A stretch of 64,000 nucleotides of DNA from Amphirosellinia nigrospora (Eukaryota > Ascomycota > Sordariomycetes > Xylariales > Xylariaceae), in the NCBI GenBank assembly GCA_004123355.1, contig SCHM01000001.1, positions 4,022,001 to 4,086,000 of the forward strand. Reading direction: 5' to 3'. Within the stretch, counting starts at the first letter, position 1; the number at the start of each line of letters is the position of its first letter. This document shows positions 24,501 to 35,419 of the stretch, piece by piece. The notes under the pieces were generated by a model. The model made no database searches. It was given only the letters and a program-made list of their open reading frames with translations, and had not been told where the DNA came from. The position numbers and the translations under genes were made by a program.

Positions 24501-24874
24501 TCTTCCAGCCATAGTCGACGAGGGTTCTGAAGCACTTGATGGTGACCTCGGTTAGGCGAATGGGATATTGCTGCTGGTTCCGTAGAATATTAGACAAGGG
24601 AAAGAAAATGTAATCGGCCAACTTCTCATCCAAGACAGAGGCATTCACGGCAACTTGATGATCTAAAAACGCCGACAAATCTTCCGTCACCTTGAGGAGA
24701 TCCTTTGCGCTCGCCTTCGGGTCCGAGGAGCGTACGGCCAAATCATTTATGGATACACATCGTGGCTTAAGCTGTACACCAGGCTTTTAGCAGCTGCCGT
24801 CACGATGAGGGCTTGGCATGGGATGATACCTCTTTGAAGAACCGGTTTCGAGCAGCCGAAGAGCTACTCGCCAT
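21555..24874 (-). CDS. TTI1-like HEAT-repeat protein (TTT complex)
   Basis: TTI1, with TEL2 and TTI2, forms the TTT cochaperone that stabilises PIKK kinases such as TOR, ATM and ATR. The start is ATG 24874 (MASSSSAARNRFFKE). An intron at 24772-24829 (58 bp, phase 0) joins it to LKPRCVSINDLAVRSSDPKA. Nearly all of the protein is helical repeats rich in leucine: PIRLTEVTIKCFRTLVDYGW, LLLLLTFIIAGVPGQERQER, TALATFLPGITSSLSGLLAP and SWLVATVGKVKLALASVLKL are typical. The C-terminus runs LWDAVQSLLIAIVTYVRIDD to MAGMEFVNV and stops at 21555. The extent of about 1,080 residues fits TTI1 length. At least six frame changes (near 24240, 23440, 22780, 22550, 22430 and 21810) are judged sequencing errors, since the helical pattern carries on across them. 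The alternative is another large HEAT protein. Confidence 0.8.
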
Positions 24875-25310
24875 GCTGAGAATCGGTTTACCTTCTTCTT
24901 AGCGGTCTTGTGTGGAACTGCCGGCTAGTTGAAGGGCATCGTTCACTTGAAATGAAAGTCGAGACGCCGGTGGTTTGATAGAACCTACCGAGGTACTCAG
25001 AGGCAGGTAAGATTGAGTGAGTACTAGGTACTAAGTAGGTATGTAATGTACCTACTTCTAAGGTAAAGCCACAGCGCCCGAGGCCCATAATTTAGCCGAC
25101 GCCTCCAGTGGCCCCGACTTCATTTATAGGCGCTAGATGTAGGTAAGGTCCAACTCACCTCACGTCACTTGGGCATTATTTACAATTTAGTTCATGACTT
25201 TTTGTCCTACTTTAGAAAGACCGGTTAGGCCTTTCTTGACCCCCGAAGTTCGGGGTTATCTTTTTAGAACTTCAACAACTAGGAGGAGGCTAGCTTGCTA
25301 ATCTGCAATT
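24875..25310. promoter_or_regulatory. Divergent promoter of TTI1 and the alpha/beta hydrolase gene
   Basis: A 436-base interval between two divergent starts. It holds imperfect palindromes made of TAGGTA/TACCTA half-sites around 25020-25060. Its role is inferred from position. Confidence 0.45.
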
Positions 25311-26312
25311 ATGGCTCCAACCACTTTCGCCGTGACCGTGCACCCATTCCCTTCGCCGACGTCGAACGCCTGTGCTTACGAGATTGGCCTCCAAAATGCG
25401 AAGAACTCACTCATCTTCATCGGAGGCTGGGTGATGGGCCTCACACTGTTCCCTACCCTCGCGCGGTCGCCAAGCGGTTAGAGGAAGACCCGTCCTTGAG
25501 TTACTCGGTGTTTGAGTTCAGATTGAAAAGTTCTTTTTCGGCGTTCGGCTTCGCACGGCTAGTTGACGACGTCGCCGACATTGCAGCGCTGGTCAAATAT
25601 CTTCGAAGCATCGGTAAGGAGCGAGTTGTCTTAGTGGGTCATTCCACCGGATGCCAGGTAAGATACTTATTTAGGATACTCGCTGGGCACATGGCCAACA
25701 AGTTAGGATTGCTTGGAGTACACCGCGCCTGCTCATAACGCCCCCCGGTTGATGGCTACATTCTTCAGGGCCCAGTCTGTGATAGGGACGCGATGGCGAT
25801 TGGGATTGGCTACGCTCAGCTCGAGGAGAGTATAATAGCCGCTAAACAGCTCATTGATGCTGGAAGGGGCCACGACCGTATGCCAGTAACTCAGTTACCT
25901 GACTTTATGCAAGAGACGCCAATATCGGCGTGGCGATGGTATGCTCTTGTAGCAAAAGAGTATGTCCAATAATGCAAGCCATCCTCGAAATGCCATGTTC
26001 GTCCTAACACAGCTTCCTTTGAGCAGCGGCGAGGATAACTATTTCTCGCCTGAGTTGACGGACGAGGTGGCTGCCTCGTTCTGGACTAGGGTAAACAAGC
26101 CTCTGCTGATTCTTCATTCTGGAAACGACGAATACGTCCCCAAATCACTTGATAAGGAGGGTTTAGTCCAACATTGGCGAGAATTGTGTAACCCAGGCAT
26201 CGCCAGCGAGCTATCGGGAACAATACCGGGCGCCAATCACAGAGTCGAGGAGACGGAAGCCGAAGAATGGCTTTGCGACACAGTGATTAAGTTCTTGCAC
26301 AGCATCAAGTGA
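25311..26312 (+). CDS. Alpha/beta hydrolase, DUF1749 family
   Basis: The start is ATG 25311 (MAPTTFAVTVHPFPSP). The fold is visible in order: SLIFIGG then GLGDGPHTVPY after a missing C in the GGC-CTG run, LSYSVFEFRLKSSFSAFG, and KERVVLVGHSTGCQ with the G-H-S-T-G nucleophile elbow. A phase-0 intron at 25658-25706 (49 bp) leads to DCLEYTAPAHNAPPVDGYIL. The acid and histidine region follows: NKPLLILHSGNDEYVPKSLD and GTIPGANHRVEE, with the stop at 26312. About 320 residues is usual for the family, relatives of the fission-yeast UPF0613 protein. The stretch 25955-26030 probably contains another intron starting GTATGT, but the exact joint is unclear. The substrate is unknown. It lies 500 bases upstream of the P450 on the same strand. 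Confidence 0.85.
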
Positions 26313-26811
26313 TGATTATGTTTGGTTCAGCTAAATAGGGATAGACATACGCAACAAAACAACAGCAGCACAAAAAGCTTTCCACAAAGGGCTTACGTTG
26401 TGAGGTAACCTAGGTAGTCCGATAGACCTTGCCGACAACGGCCGAGTCGAATGTAAACTGGCCAATTAGAACATTCGCTATAGGGCCACACTCTAAATCT
26501 CCTACTATAATACTCACTCACGTACATCGTAAGGTAATGTATACTGATCAGGTAGTGCTCTATTACCCGGAAAAGAGTGTATCTGTCTTAATCAAACCTC
26601 CTGTTACTCGATTTTCCCAGCTTCGAAGCCGCCGGGAACCCAGATCCTATATAGGACGCGAACAACCAGGTGGAGTGGAGCCACCGGCGCGGTGGGTTTA
26701 TACCAAATAGGGCTAAAGGAGAGGGCATCACTGAGCACTTCATCTTGGTCCTTATTGACGGGACCTATACATGGTAGACTCAACCAAAGTTGACAAACGC
26801 GCTAGAACAAG

Positions 26812-28726
26812 ATGATCTTCTTCAGCGCCTACTTCTTAGCAGTCGCCAGCCTACTCTTTACCGGGTGGTATATATGGAACTGCGTTTCATCTCCGCTTCG
26901 GACCTTACCCGGCCCCAAGATCTCACTCTTCACCTCCCTTGTACTCAAACTGCACGAGTTCCGTGCTCTCCGTACAAGATACATTCACGAGCTTCATCTG
27001 CGATATGGGCCCGTAGTCCGAATTGCCCCCAATGAAGCTTCGTTTGCTTCACTGGAGGGTATCAAGGAGATATACGGGTCAGGGGGGAGCGGGTATGATA
27101 AGACCGAGTTTTATGATCTATTTCAAGTGTACGGAAGGAGGTATGTCTTTGTAAGACTCTATACCGGTTGAAGTTGTGGCAAACGCTTACCGCGCATGTA
27201 CATAGAACTATGTTTACCACGTTAGACAAGGAGGGGGTACGCACACGCCAGGGGATTCAATTCCGAAGCTAATTTCTATAGCACGCCAAGAGGAAGAGGG
27301 TTCTTGCCGATCGGTACGCCAATTCGAACATTATGAAGTCGCAATCACTTGATGGGATCGCGGAGCGATCGAGGAGATTCACCGAAAGATGCTCTCGGTT
27401 TGTTGGCCGAAGTATCGACCTATTCGTATGTTCTACTCAAGCACATGTCTGAAGTACGCGTACTAATCTTCCTAGATTTGTGGGATCAAGCCGTGAAGCA
27501 GGTAAATATCATGGATGCTAATGGAAAGATAGGTCTGCATGACTACGCTTTCGACGGCGTCACCCATCAATTATTCCATCCATATGGGTCCGACTCGCTC
27601 CGTAACCCACAGGATGAGGATATCATGAAGCAGGTAGCATTTGATGACAGTCTTCAGAGTAAGTTATCGCTCCTTCGCATTATCATGACGATTATTAAAT
27701 GAATATCAGATCGTCTGGTGCAGTACTACAACCCCTTATTGCATAGGATTATAGGCCACGTCCTTTCCATATTTGCAAAACCACGGGAGACTCCGCTAGC
27801 CGACGAGTTGGTCTTATCCGCGACCAGGGAGACGGACCCTGCAAGGTTTACGCTATTGAGTCGCATGCAAGACAAGACTTATAACATGGATCATATAGAC
27901 ATGGCAGCTGAATGTCTAGACCATATGGCGGCAGGTATCGACGTGAGCAATTCTCAGAACCATTTTCGTCTTGTGTTAGCGACTTTCGGATGATGAAACC
28001 CCCTTTTTGATACAAGTGTCTAGCAACACTCACAAACACACTCCAAATGGTGATAACTGACTCCAAGCATTACAGACAACCGGAGATGGCTTGTGCTTTC
28101 TCATGTGGGAGCTCTCGCAGCCTCGATCATTCCACGTCCAACGCCGACTACAGGAGGAACTAGTCGCCAATCCCGATGTTTCATTTGACAAATTACCATA
28201 TCTCGATGCGGTCGTCCTAGAAGGTTTAAGATGCTTTCCCGCCATACCCATGTCATTACCGCGTTACGTCCTCGGGGTGGGCGGACGATTGATGATTATT
28301 TTATCCCTGAGCAAACGATAGTCAGCACACAAGCATATTCCGCACACCGCATTGACCAGGAGGTCTTCCCGCAGCCGGACCTATTCTACCCAGATCGATG
28401 GCTTGAGAAAGAAGGAGAGCTTGATCGGAAGCGGCTGTTCTTTGCTTTCGCCAGCGGAGGAAGAGGTTGCATTGGAAAACAGCATGTACACCCCCCTGAC
28501 AATAATGACAAGGCTCTAACCTATCATTCACAGTCTAGCACTAGCCGAAATGAAGATATTGTTGAGGGACGTGTACTCCCGCTTCACGACCTTGCCAGAC
28601 GGGTCTATGGCCGATGAGGATATGGAAATGTCGGATCAACTGATTTCGTCTCAACCGCGTGGCAAGAAGTGCCTATTGAAGCTTGAGCCAATCGAAAGGA
28701 ATAATCATAACTTGAAAATGGTCTAA
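26812..28726 (+). CDS. Cytochrome P450 monooxygenase
   Basis: Microsomal class II P450s insert one oxygen atom into a substrate using electrons from NADPH-P450 reductase. The N-terminus (MIFFSAYFLAVASLLFTGWY) is a membrane anchor, followed by the proline hinge SSPLRTLPGPK. The oxygen-binding I-helix AAGIDTTGD is formed by splicing the intron at 27943-28075 (133 bp). The K-helix E-x-x-R is in VLEGLRCFP, and the haem loop is FAFASGGRGCIG. The end is LEPIERNNHNLKMV with the stop at 28726. Two small exons near 27200-27290 are bounded by short introns; frame changes occur near 27390, 28290 and 28480. A CYP family cannot be fixed by eye, but the layout resembles fungal secondary-metabolism or detoxification P450s. 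The gene stands next to a hydrolase and faces 4.7 kb of gene-poor DNA. Confidence 0.94.
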
Positions 28727-31700
28727 CATATACACGAGACTAGGTTCGGCATATCACAAATATGCCTAGGTAGTCATAAGAGTGCAGGTCTCTGTACAAA
28801 GCTTCAACTTTCAGCTCGTCTATATTCTTCTACTATAACACGCTAAGGTTGCTACACGACAGTGAAACTAAGATCGAATCAGGCAAGGAAAAGTGAGGCT
28901 ATTCGGACATGCAAGTTGTCGGCCTCCCAAATAGGGGTAAAAACCTTCATAGTATTCCTAGCTCCACAGAGGATTGTTTCCAATTCAACTGCCTTTTCAA
29001 GCTCTTGTTACAAATGAGATAAGGGTATATCAGTAGCCTTTATAGGACAGCTACAGCTACATTTTCGTTTTTGTTATGCCTTGACACTCACTATAAATCT
29101 ATTAGTGTGGCACTATGAGTATCATTCGTATTATCTTGCTATACGATACTTCTTGTCCTTTCTCATTTTGTCGAAGATTTTGACAAGTGATATAATTTTA
29201 TCATCATATCGGTAGCTTTGCTTTGATTACATACCGTCTTGCGATCTCAAGATGCACCAATTATCCAGGTTGAATATGTCATGGCCGAGGCGATATGATA
29301 CATATAAGCCATTATTTATTTCAATACATCTGGACAGCTTCCCAAGTTCTGTATAATTTCAAGCCACTTCCGTATTATATAGGAATAGTCTGCTACATAG
29401 CCAGTTCGCCAATAAACTCATAAATGCCTTCACCTCATATTTATACCAGACCTCGCGAACACATCGTGAAAATGACTTGAGATGCTAAATCGTAGGAATC
29501 AAACGCTCACGGATATGGAAGTGTAGAGTTTCCTGGCGGTGTGGCAGTTATTGGCCGTATGGACCAATAACCCATCGTACCTAGGTAGAGATAGCGTACT
29601 ACAGAACACCCAACGTCTCCGTGAAAGATAAGCCTCTGGGCTCGTGTGTTATTTGCATCCGTGAGTGGCTGGGATCAGTCCATCAAAATGCAGTTTGACA
29701 GCTTCGTGATGTTTGCATGTAACCCTCCGGCTGCATCTCGATAACCGTGAAGATTTGGTACGACCAAAATTCCCTCGACGTGGCCAGCCGCCGCCGAAGG
29801 CATTACCACTTGCTTCGTAAACTTGGGATTTAATATAGCCCCATGCATTGGGGGGCTTGCGCGCTGTGATCCGCCCATCACCTACCTAATGGCTGGCGTT
29901 CGGGTATGTTGTGGTAAGGGGGGGCCCTGCAGATGTCAAGCACGAGTTTGAGGCAAGCGGAAATCGGTAGCCCGCCGCTTTCTCGCTTGCCTCCCTTCCG
30001 TGGGCGCGCGGGCTATGCAGCCCACATTCCGGTCAAGCCGGCGTGCGAAGATCCCCCCGGCTAGGTAGTCGACGATGTGTGATGTGACGCAATGCACGAG
30101 CGACTTGGGGCTTGATATCGTCCCGCCCCCGTGGACATGTTATATCGGGCCACGGCCCCGCGACGGTAGGCAGTCATTGACGGTCACGAAATAGGAACAA
30201 ATTGCACACGGATGGGCTTCTCGCAAGTCGCATCCAAGGGCTATAGTCTGCGAATTATATCCGCTACCGTACATCGTCTCCATCTGGGTCATCTTTCATG
30301 ATAGCCCAACACAAGTTCCAAGCAACACCGGATCGAAGATTACGATGGATCCATTGGCTGGATGGTGTAGGTTATACAACAGTATGAAATTAAGGCCTGG
30401 CTATAGTACATGCTCAGCTGGTCCCTCTACCTTATGTCTCACGACGAAAGGGAGAACCTAGCGTCTTAATAGAGAACAATGTACAGTGGCGCCACCTATA
30501 TCAACAAAAGACGTCCAATGTCCTGGGGGGTACGAGTAGTACAAAGCGGTCTCGTAATGAGACACGGGAAGATAGATGGCGAATCTTCGATGTTTATTCT
30601 ACTTATCCATATACATCTCATCACAGTAGCTATATGAGCCGGGGTTATTACACCGCGAGAACGGCATCAGATACGGCGGCAAATGGACCCCTATCTTGTC
30701 TACCTAGTTAGTGTTAGGCGCAAGAATGAAGGCGCACACTGTATTAAGCTAGGAGGCCATGAGACCAGGGCTGGATTTGTCTCGTCCTCTCACCTACTAA
30801 ATTTATAAGTTTAGCTTGACGTCTAGAACCTGGTTACCGGAACCCCAAACTTGTGCCACATACTTACGTCCATATGGCATGGTCCCATCCTTGCTGCATA
30901 TTACGGGGCGTTGAAAAATGGAGCATGTGAAGAGAAACGAATGGAGGAAGTCATAGCCATTCAACCTGTTAAAATATGTTCTCTGCAGTCCCGCGCGTCT
31001 CAATGTGGCTCGGGATACTTGCTATCACCGCATCTATCCAGTTGGACGTCGTTCTAATATTCTAGTATGCTGTGTTTCCGATAACGCCGTATTTTCATTA
31101 CTTACCTTACAAGCCGTAACCTTGTAGTCAAGGGCCCGGGGTCATCACACCACGGGGGATCTCACCTAGTTCTCGGTCTTGAGAACTAGTCGTGCTTTAA
31201 TCTGCCATATTCTCCTATCAAACCAGTTGCTCCCCACATGCAGAGTACATGGGCGGCCATGAGGAGATAATAACTGCATACTGTACCCCCATCCGGTCCG
31301 TCCTTCTCCACGGATGTATGGACGTTGAGATCCGGCTGCCACGATGCAACGCGACGTAGCGTGTAATCCCATTTTATTTGCTTTTTTCTCCCGTTCTTGT
31401 CTTTGTAGTGAACAGTCGCACCGAATGTGCACAGGAAGTAGAAGAAAAGAAAGGACGCACAAGCGCCTGTACGTGGTCGGTCGGTCATATCGCGGCAGAC
31501 AACATGATGGTGGTTGAGATGCCGACCATGTCCAGAGCGAAGACGTACGGAAGAATACCTGCAGCTTACCATCCGCGGCATTCCAGGCGTATTTCCGGGA
31601 TTTGTGTGTGTTCTTCTCGTCTCCGTGCCCTCTTCTTCCTCCTGCAAGGTTTCACAGATCGGGATGTTTTAGGCGAGTTCTAGAGGGTGTGTTTTCTTCT

Positions 31701-33434
31701 TGGCCTGGGACACCTCTCAATTGTCATGGTCGCTCGTAACGATTAGCAAAAAGCGTGTGGGATTCGGCGTGACCCCGCGGGATGCCATGAATGACGATTG
31801 GTATAGCGGTGTGGTGCTGCTCTGCCCCGGTACCCAGTTGCTTGCCACCGAGGTGTGTTGTCTACCTGGCGACGCAGGCAAATCAAAAGATCGATCTCTG
31901 GCGCTTAAGACTCGCAGCTAGCCCCGGTTCACCCTAGAAATCCATGCTTGCCTACTGATACCAATTAGTAACGCCAGGGGCTGCCCTAGTAGTGTAAGTG
32001 TCCCGGGTCGAAACCATGCAGAATGATATCCATACTTCTTGGCTTTTGACGATCTGGGGTAGTATTATTGTGAGAAACTCCACAAGTGAGTGCTGAATAG
32101 TGCCCCAACACAAGGCAAGGCCCCATAGCTACGAGGGAAAATAAAACAAGTATCTATGGGTTGCTAAGACTGAGAATGCAATATTAATGGTCAACATGTT
32201 CCCGAAAACGCATTATCGAATCTCGCGTATGCTATATAAAATATCTCGATAAGTAAGTTTAGCAGTTCTGTGTGGTTTTACTAATGGTGAAGTTGAATGC
32301 CTGTCTCACATCACGGGTGTTGTCTTAGATGCGCGCTGATCTTTGGGTCCGCATATATCAGGAGAGATCGAATGGTTCTACCGGACGGTCTGAGATGTAT
32401 CACATCTGCACCACAAATATCCGAAGCGGCCCTATCAGAATCAGTGTGGAGGCCTCCTCAAATGTAGCTGGGTAAATCAGGGGAGACATCCTATGTCAAT
32501 GAAAATTGGTCGGCAATCAATAATCAAAGACTATTTGTTCAATTTTACTGGTCTGCAGAATATGTCCGTAGGATAGGGGATCTGCTACAGGGTCGGTCGC
32601 GTCTACAATACTCCCTTATGTGAATATCAGTAATCATATTTTGGAGAAAACTCATCTTTTGGGTCGTTTCTGCTGCTCCTTGATTATCTGATAATGACGT
32701 TTGGTCCTTGGTACTGATGAGCTTCAAATGAAGAAATACATCTCGATCATTAACATAAGTCCAGTACAAGACATTTAACGACACATAAAATTTGGGGGAT
32801 CTGATAACCGAGGCCCATGTGCTCGGAGCATCACAGCCAGTCCACAACCCTGCGAGTAGGCTCAAGGCTAGGAAGCTCAACGATAGTCATCTGTGAATAT
32901 AGCTGCGCACATTTTTTATCCATTAAACATTGCTTCTACACCTTATTATATGTTGGGGCTCAGAGCCACCAAGTTTGAAGCTGCTCACATACACATAGTT
33001 GTCCTATTTTCATTCCCACTCCCGATTAACTTTCCAATAGCAAACCGCTCCGGTTCAATATAACCCTGAGAAGCGCACAAGCATACTAACGCCTCCTTTC
33101 CGCGGATTGAACCAAGTTGCAAGGTGCACACATGGAAAGGATTACCCAAGCAACGCGTAAACAAAGGAAATTTCATGAGGACATAAATCCGATGTTGGTG
33201 ATCCCACATATACAGAAAAAGAGCCAATCATCCGTCTCGTCAGAGACACATAACTTACCTAATTCGCCTGAGATTGAGAAGAAACAATGTTGGAAGGGGC
33301 CAAATAACATGCGAGTTAATGGCCAGCATCAAGACTCAATGCAAAATCTGCCCTCGTGGTATCGTGGGTAATGTGCAAGCCACAATACTCCCGTCCTGAT
33401 ACCATCGACAACCGTGGCCTTCAATTGGCAGACT
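28727..33434. other. Gene-poor region, 4.7 kb
   Basis: The first part (about 28930-29470) is AT-rich with no coding sense. A GC-rich island at about 29890-30170 stands out. Open frames of 60-150 codons around 31190-31690 overlap on both strands with low-complexity content (runs of E, H and R); they were not accepted as genes. No RNA gene or intact element was seen. Confidence 0.45.
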
Positions 33435-35419
33435 TCACCTCACAGGATGGTGTCCTTCACTCTTCACGTTAGATCCCACCAACGATGCAGCATCATTCAC
33501 GTAGTTTTGGTAACCCGACTGATGATGTAGCGCACCTTGGCTAACACCCCTGGGGGGAAATACATCTCCGTGATGCGGCTCAGTACTTGGCCGTGGTAGG
33601 CCATCAATGGGTGAAGCTATGTATGACGGGCCATGGCCAAAAGCTGGGACATTGTGCGGCTGTGATTGGAAGCCGTAAGTTGACGCGTTGCTAGGTGTAT
33701 TCGAGTTGGACCAAGTCGAGTACATTGCCGGGGTCGCAGGGCTCTCGTAGTCAGAGGGGGAATTAAACACTGAAGATCGGCGACTAGATTCTTGAGGACT
33801 TGGGTACATTTCAGCAAGTCCGAGATGACTGTGGCCATAGTTTGGTGCATGAGTGCTTATACCAGGTGTTTCCACGTAATTAGGCCGCTCTGACAACCCA
33901 GACTCGAATCCAGGATGCGAAAAATGCGAAGCATGCATGGAAACGTTTTCAGGGAAGCCATTTGCGGCAAACTGACTCGTCTCACCGTGATCTCTGATCT
34001 GGACTTCAGGTATCATCGTCTGGGGCCCGTTCGGTTCTACTGACGAGGCCGGGGTAAGGATCTGTTCATGACTCTCTTCGTCATCAGACTCCGAGGCTCC
34101 CATAGCCTCGTCGGACGAGATGGCCATGATGAAAACTTCGGTATTTCCATCTATGTTTGTAAGCCTTGATATACAAGGGGAAATGGTGGAATCTACCGAA
34201 CGTACCTAGTTCATTATCCAGATAGCGTGCTTCTTGCTTTGCTACTTTGAAAATCTCCTTCAACAATGCTTTCTTCTCCCCGTTTGCCGGTGCGTCCTTG
34301 TCATTAAACCAACTTGACAAAGCCTCAAAGGTGACTGCTTCAAGTGTACTCAGGTCCAGTTCGACCTTTCGAATTGCCGGATGTTGTTTGTGCGCTGGCT
34401 CTACTAGCATACGTAAAATGTGTAAAAGTAGAAACACCCGTTCTAGGGTGAAGTCAGCATGGGAACGAGTATATAGGTAATTTCGATACTCACCATCCCT
34501 TCCCAGATGATCGGGTTCTTTATGTCGTAGGGCTATCAAAGTATCTTCCTTCCCAACGTTGAAATACGTTTTGGGCCACCAGTCTGGACGCGACTTATCT
34601 CCCTTTGTATATGGATTGTGGGACTGTTTCCTCGGAGCAACCGACTTGACCCATGCCTTAGCAATGGTTTTGCATGCGGTTTGTTGACAACACCTAAGAT
34701 GGTGGTCGTAGAAAGCGTACACTGCATCGCTATCTCCGATCTTAATGCCCCTTTTTGGTCGCATAATAGCCATGGACATCCTATCTTGCCTGGAATTACC
34801 AGTTCCACGCTGTCTGCTCCCAGCTCTTGGCCTTTTCTTAGACCTACGAGACGCATCGTTGGCACTGCTGTCTACTGTGCTGTTTTGGTAATGATGCTGG
34901 TCTCGGCTGCCCGTCCTGTTTACCTCAGGAACACCTACACTCGTCCCGGTGTTGGAGCTCAGTTCTGACTCGTCGAGTGCCTGGTTACCAACTGGGGCGA
35001 GAAAAGTCAGCATAGTTCAAGGCAGCTACTTCTTTCTGGTATAAGAGTGGATATACCTTGTTGTACACGATTGACTTCTCTAACGAATGCCTGATTGTTA
35101 AAGAAAACATCGTGATTCAGTTGCGAAGAGCCGATAGGGGTGGAGAGGCAGATGACCCTTCCGTTTTCTTCGGCAGCTACGAAAAACGTCCTGCCCGGAA
35201 TTCCACAAAGTTCTGTTAACCCCCTATTGATGGTCTAATCTCTTCATTAGTAAGAAGAACTGGCGTAAGTAAAGAGATAATTACCCAAGGCCGGCCTCTT
35301 ATCTCCGGGGATTCCGCAAAGCGGCCGTCCTCTGAGTAATTCTCCGCTCCCATTCTCCCAGGGTAGCAAACAGCCTGTCGCGAAGGGTACTGGTCCCTCG
35401 GATAAGTGTTATTGACCAT
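33435..35419 (-). CDS. YDR124W-like helical-bundle protein (DUF2841 type)
   Basis: Exon 1 starts at ATG 35419 (MVNNTYPRDQYPSRQAVC). An intron whose donor is at 35284 and acceptor near 35224 leads to GLTELCGIPGRTFFVAAEE, then NQAFVREVNRVQQ. A second intron (about 34982-35055) joins VGNQALDESELSS and a basic, nuclear-looking stretch (RRSKKRPRAGSRQRG). The core domain is AVYAFYDHHLRCCQQTACKT, SVAPRKQSHNPYTKGD and RPDWWP, then a helical region that ends AKQEARYLDNEL. The intron at 34151-34205 (55 bp) gives an exact-phase joint to DGNTEVFIMAISSDEAMGAS. The last 200 residues are disordered, rich in S, P, N and H, and stop at 33435. DUF2841 proteins include a family linked to the Aspergillus hrmA subtelomeric clusters; their function is unclear. 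It has few apparent frame errors. Confidence 0.8.

Noticed and set aside
31186-31690. Overlapping open frames of 98-153 codons on both strands
   Set aside because: The content is low-complexity (E-, H- and R-rich), the frames mirror each other on opposite strands, and no domain or splice structure supports a gene.
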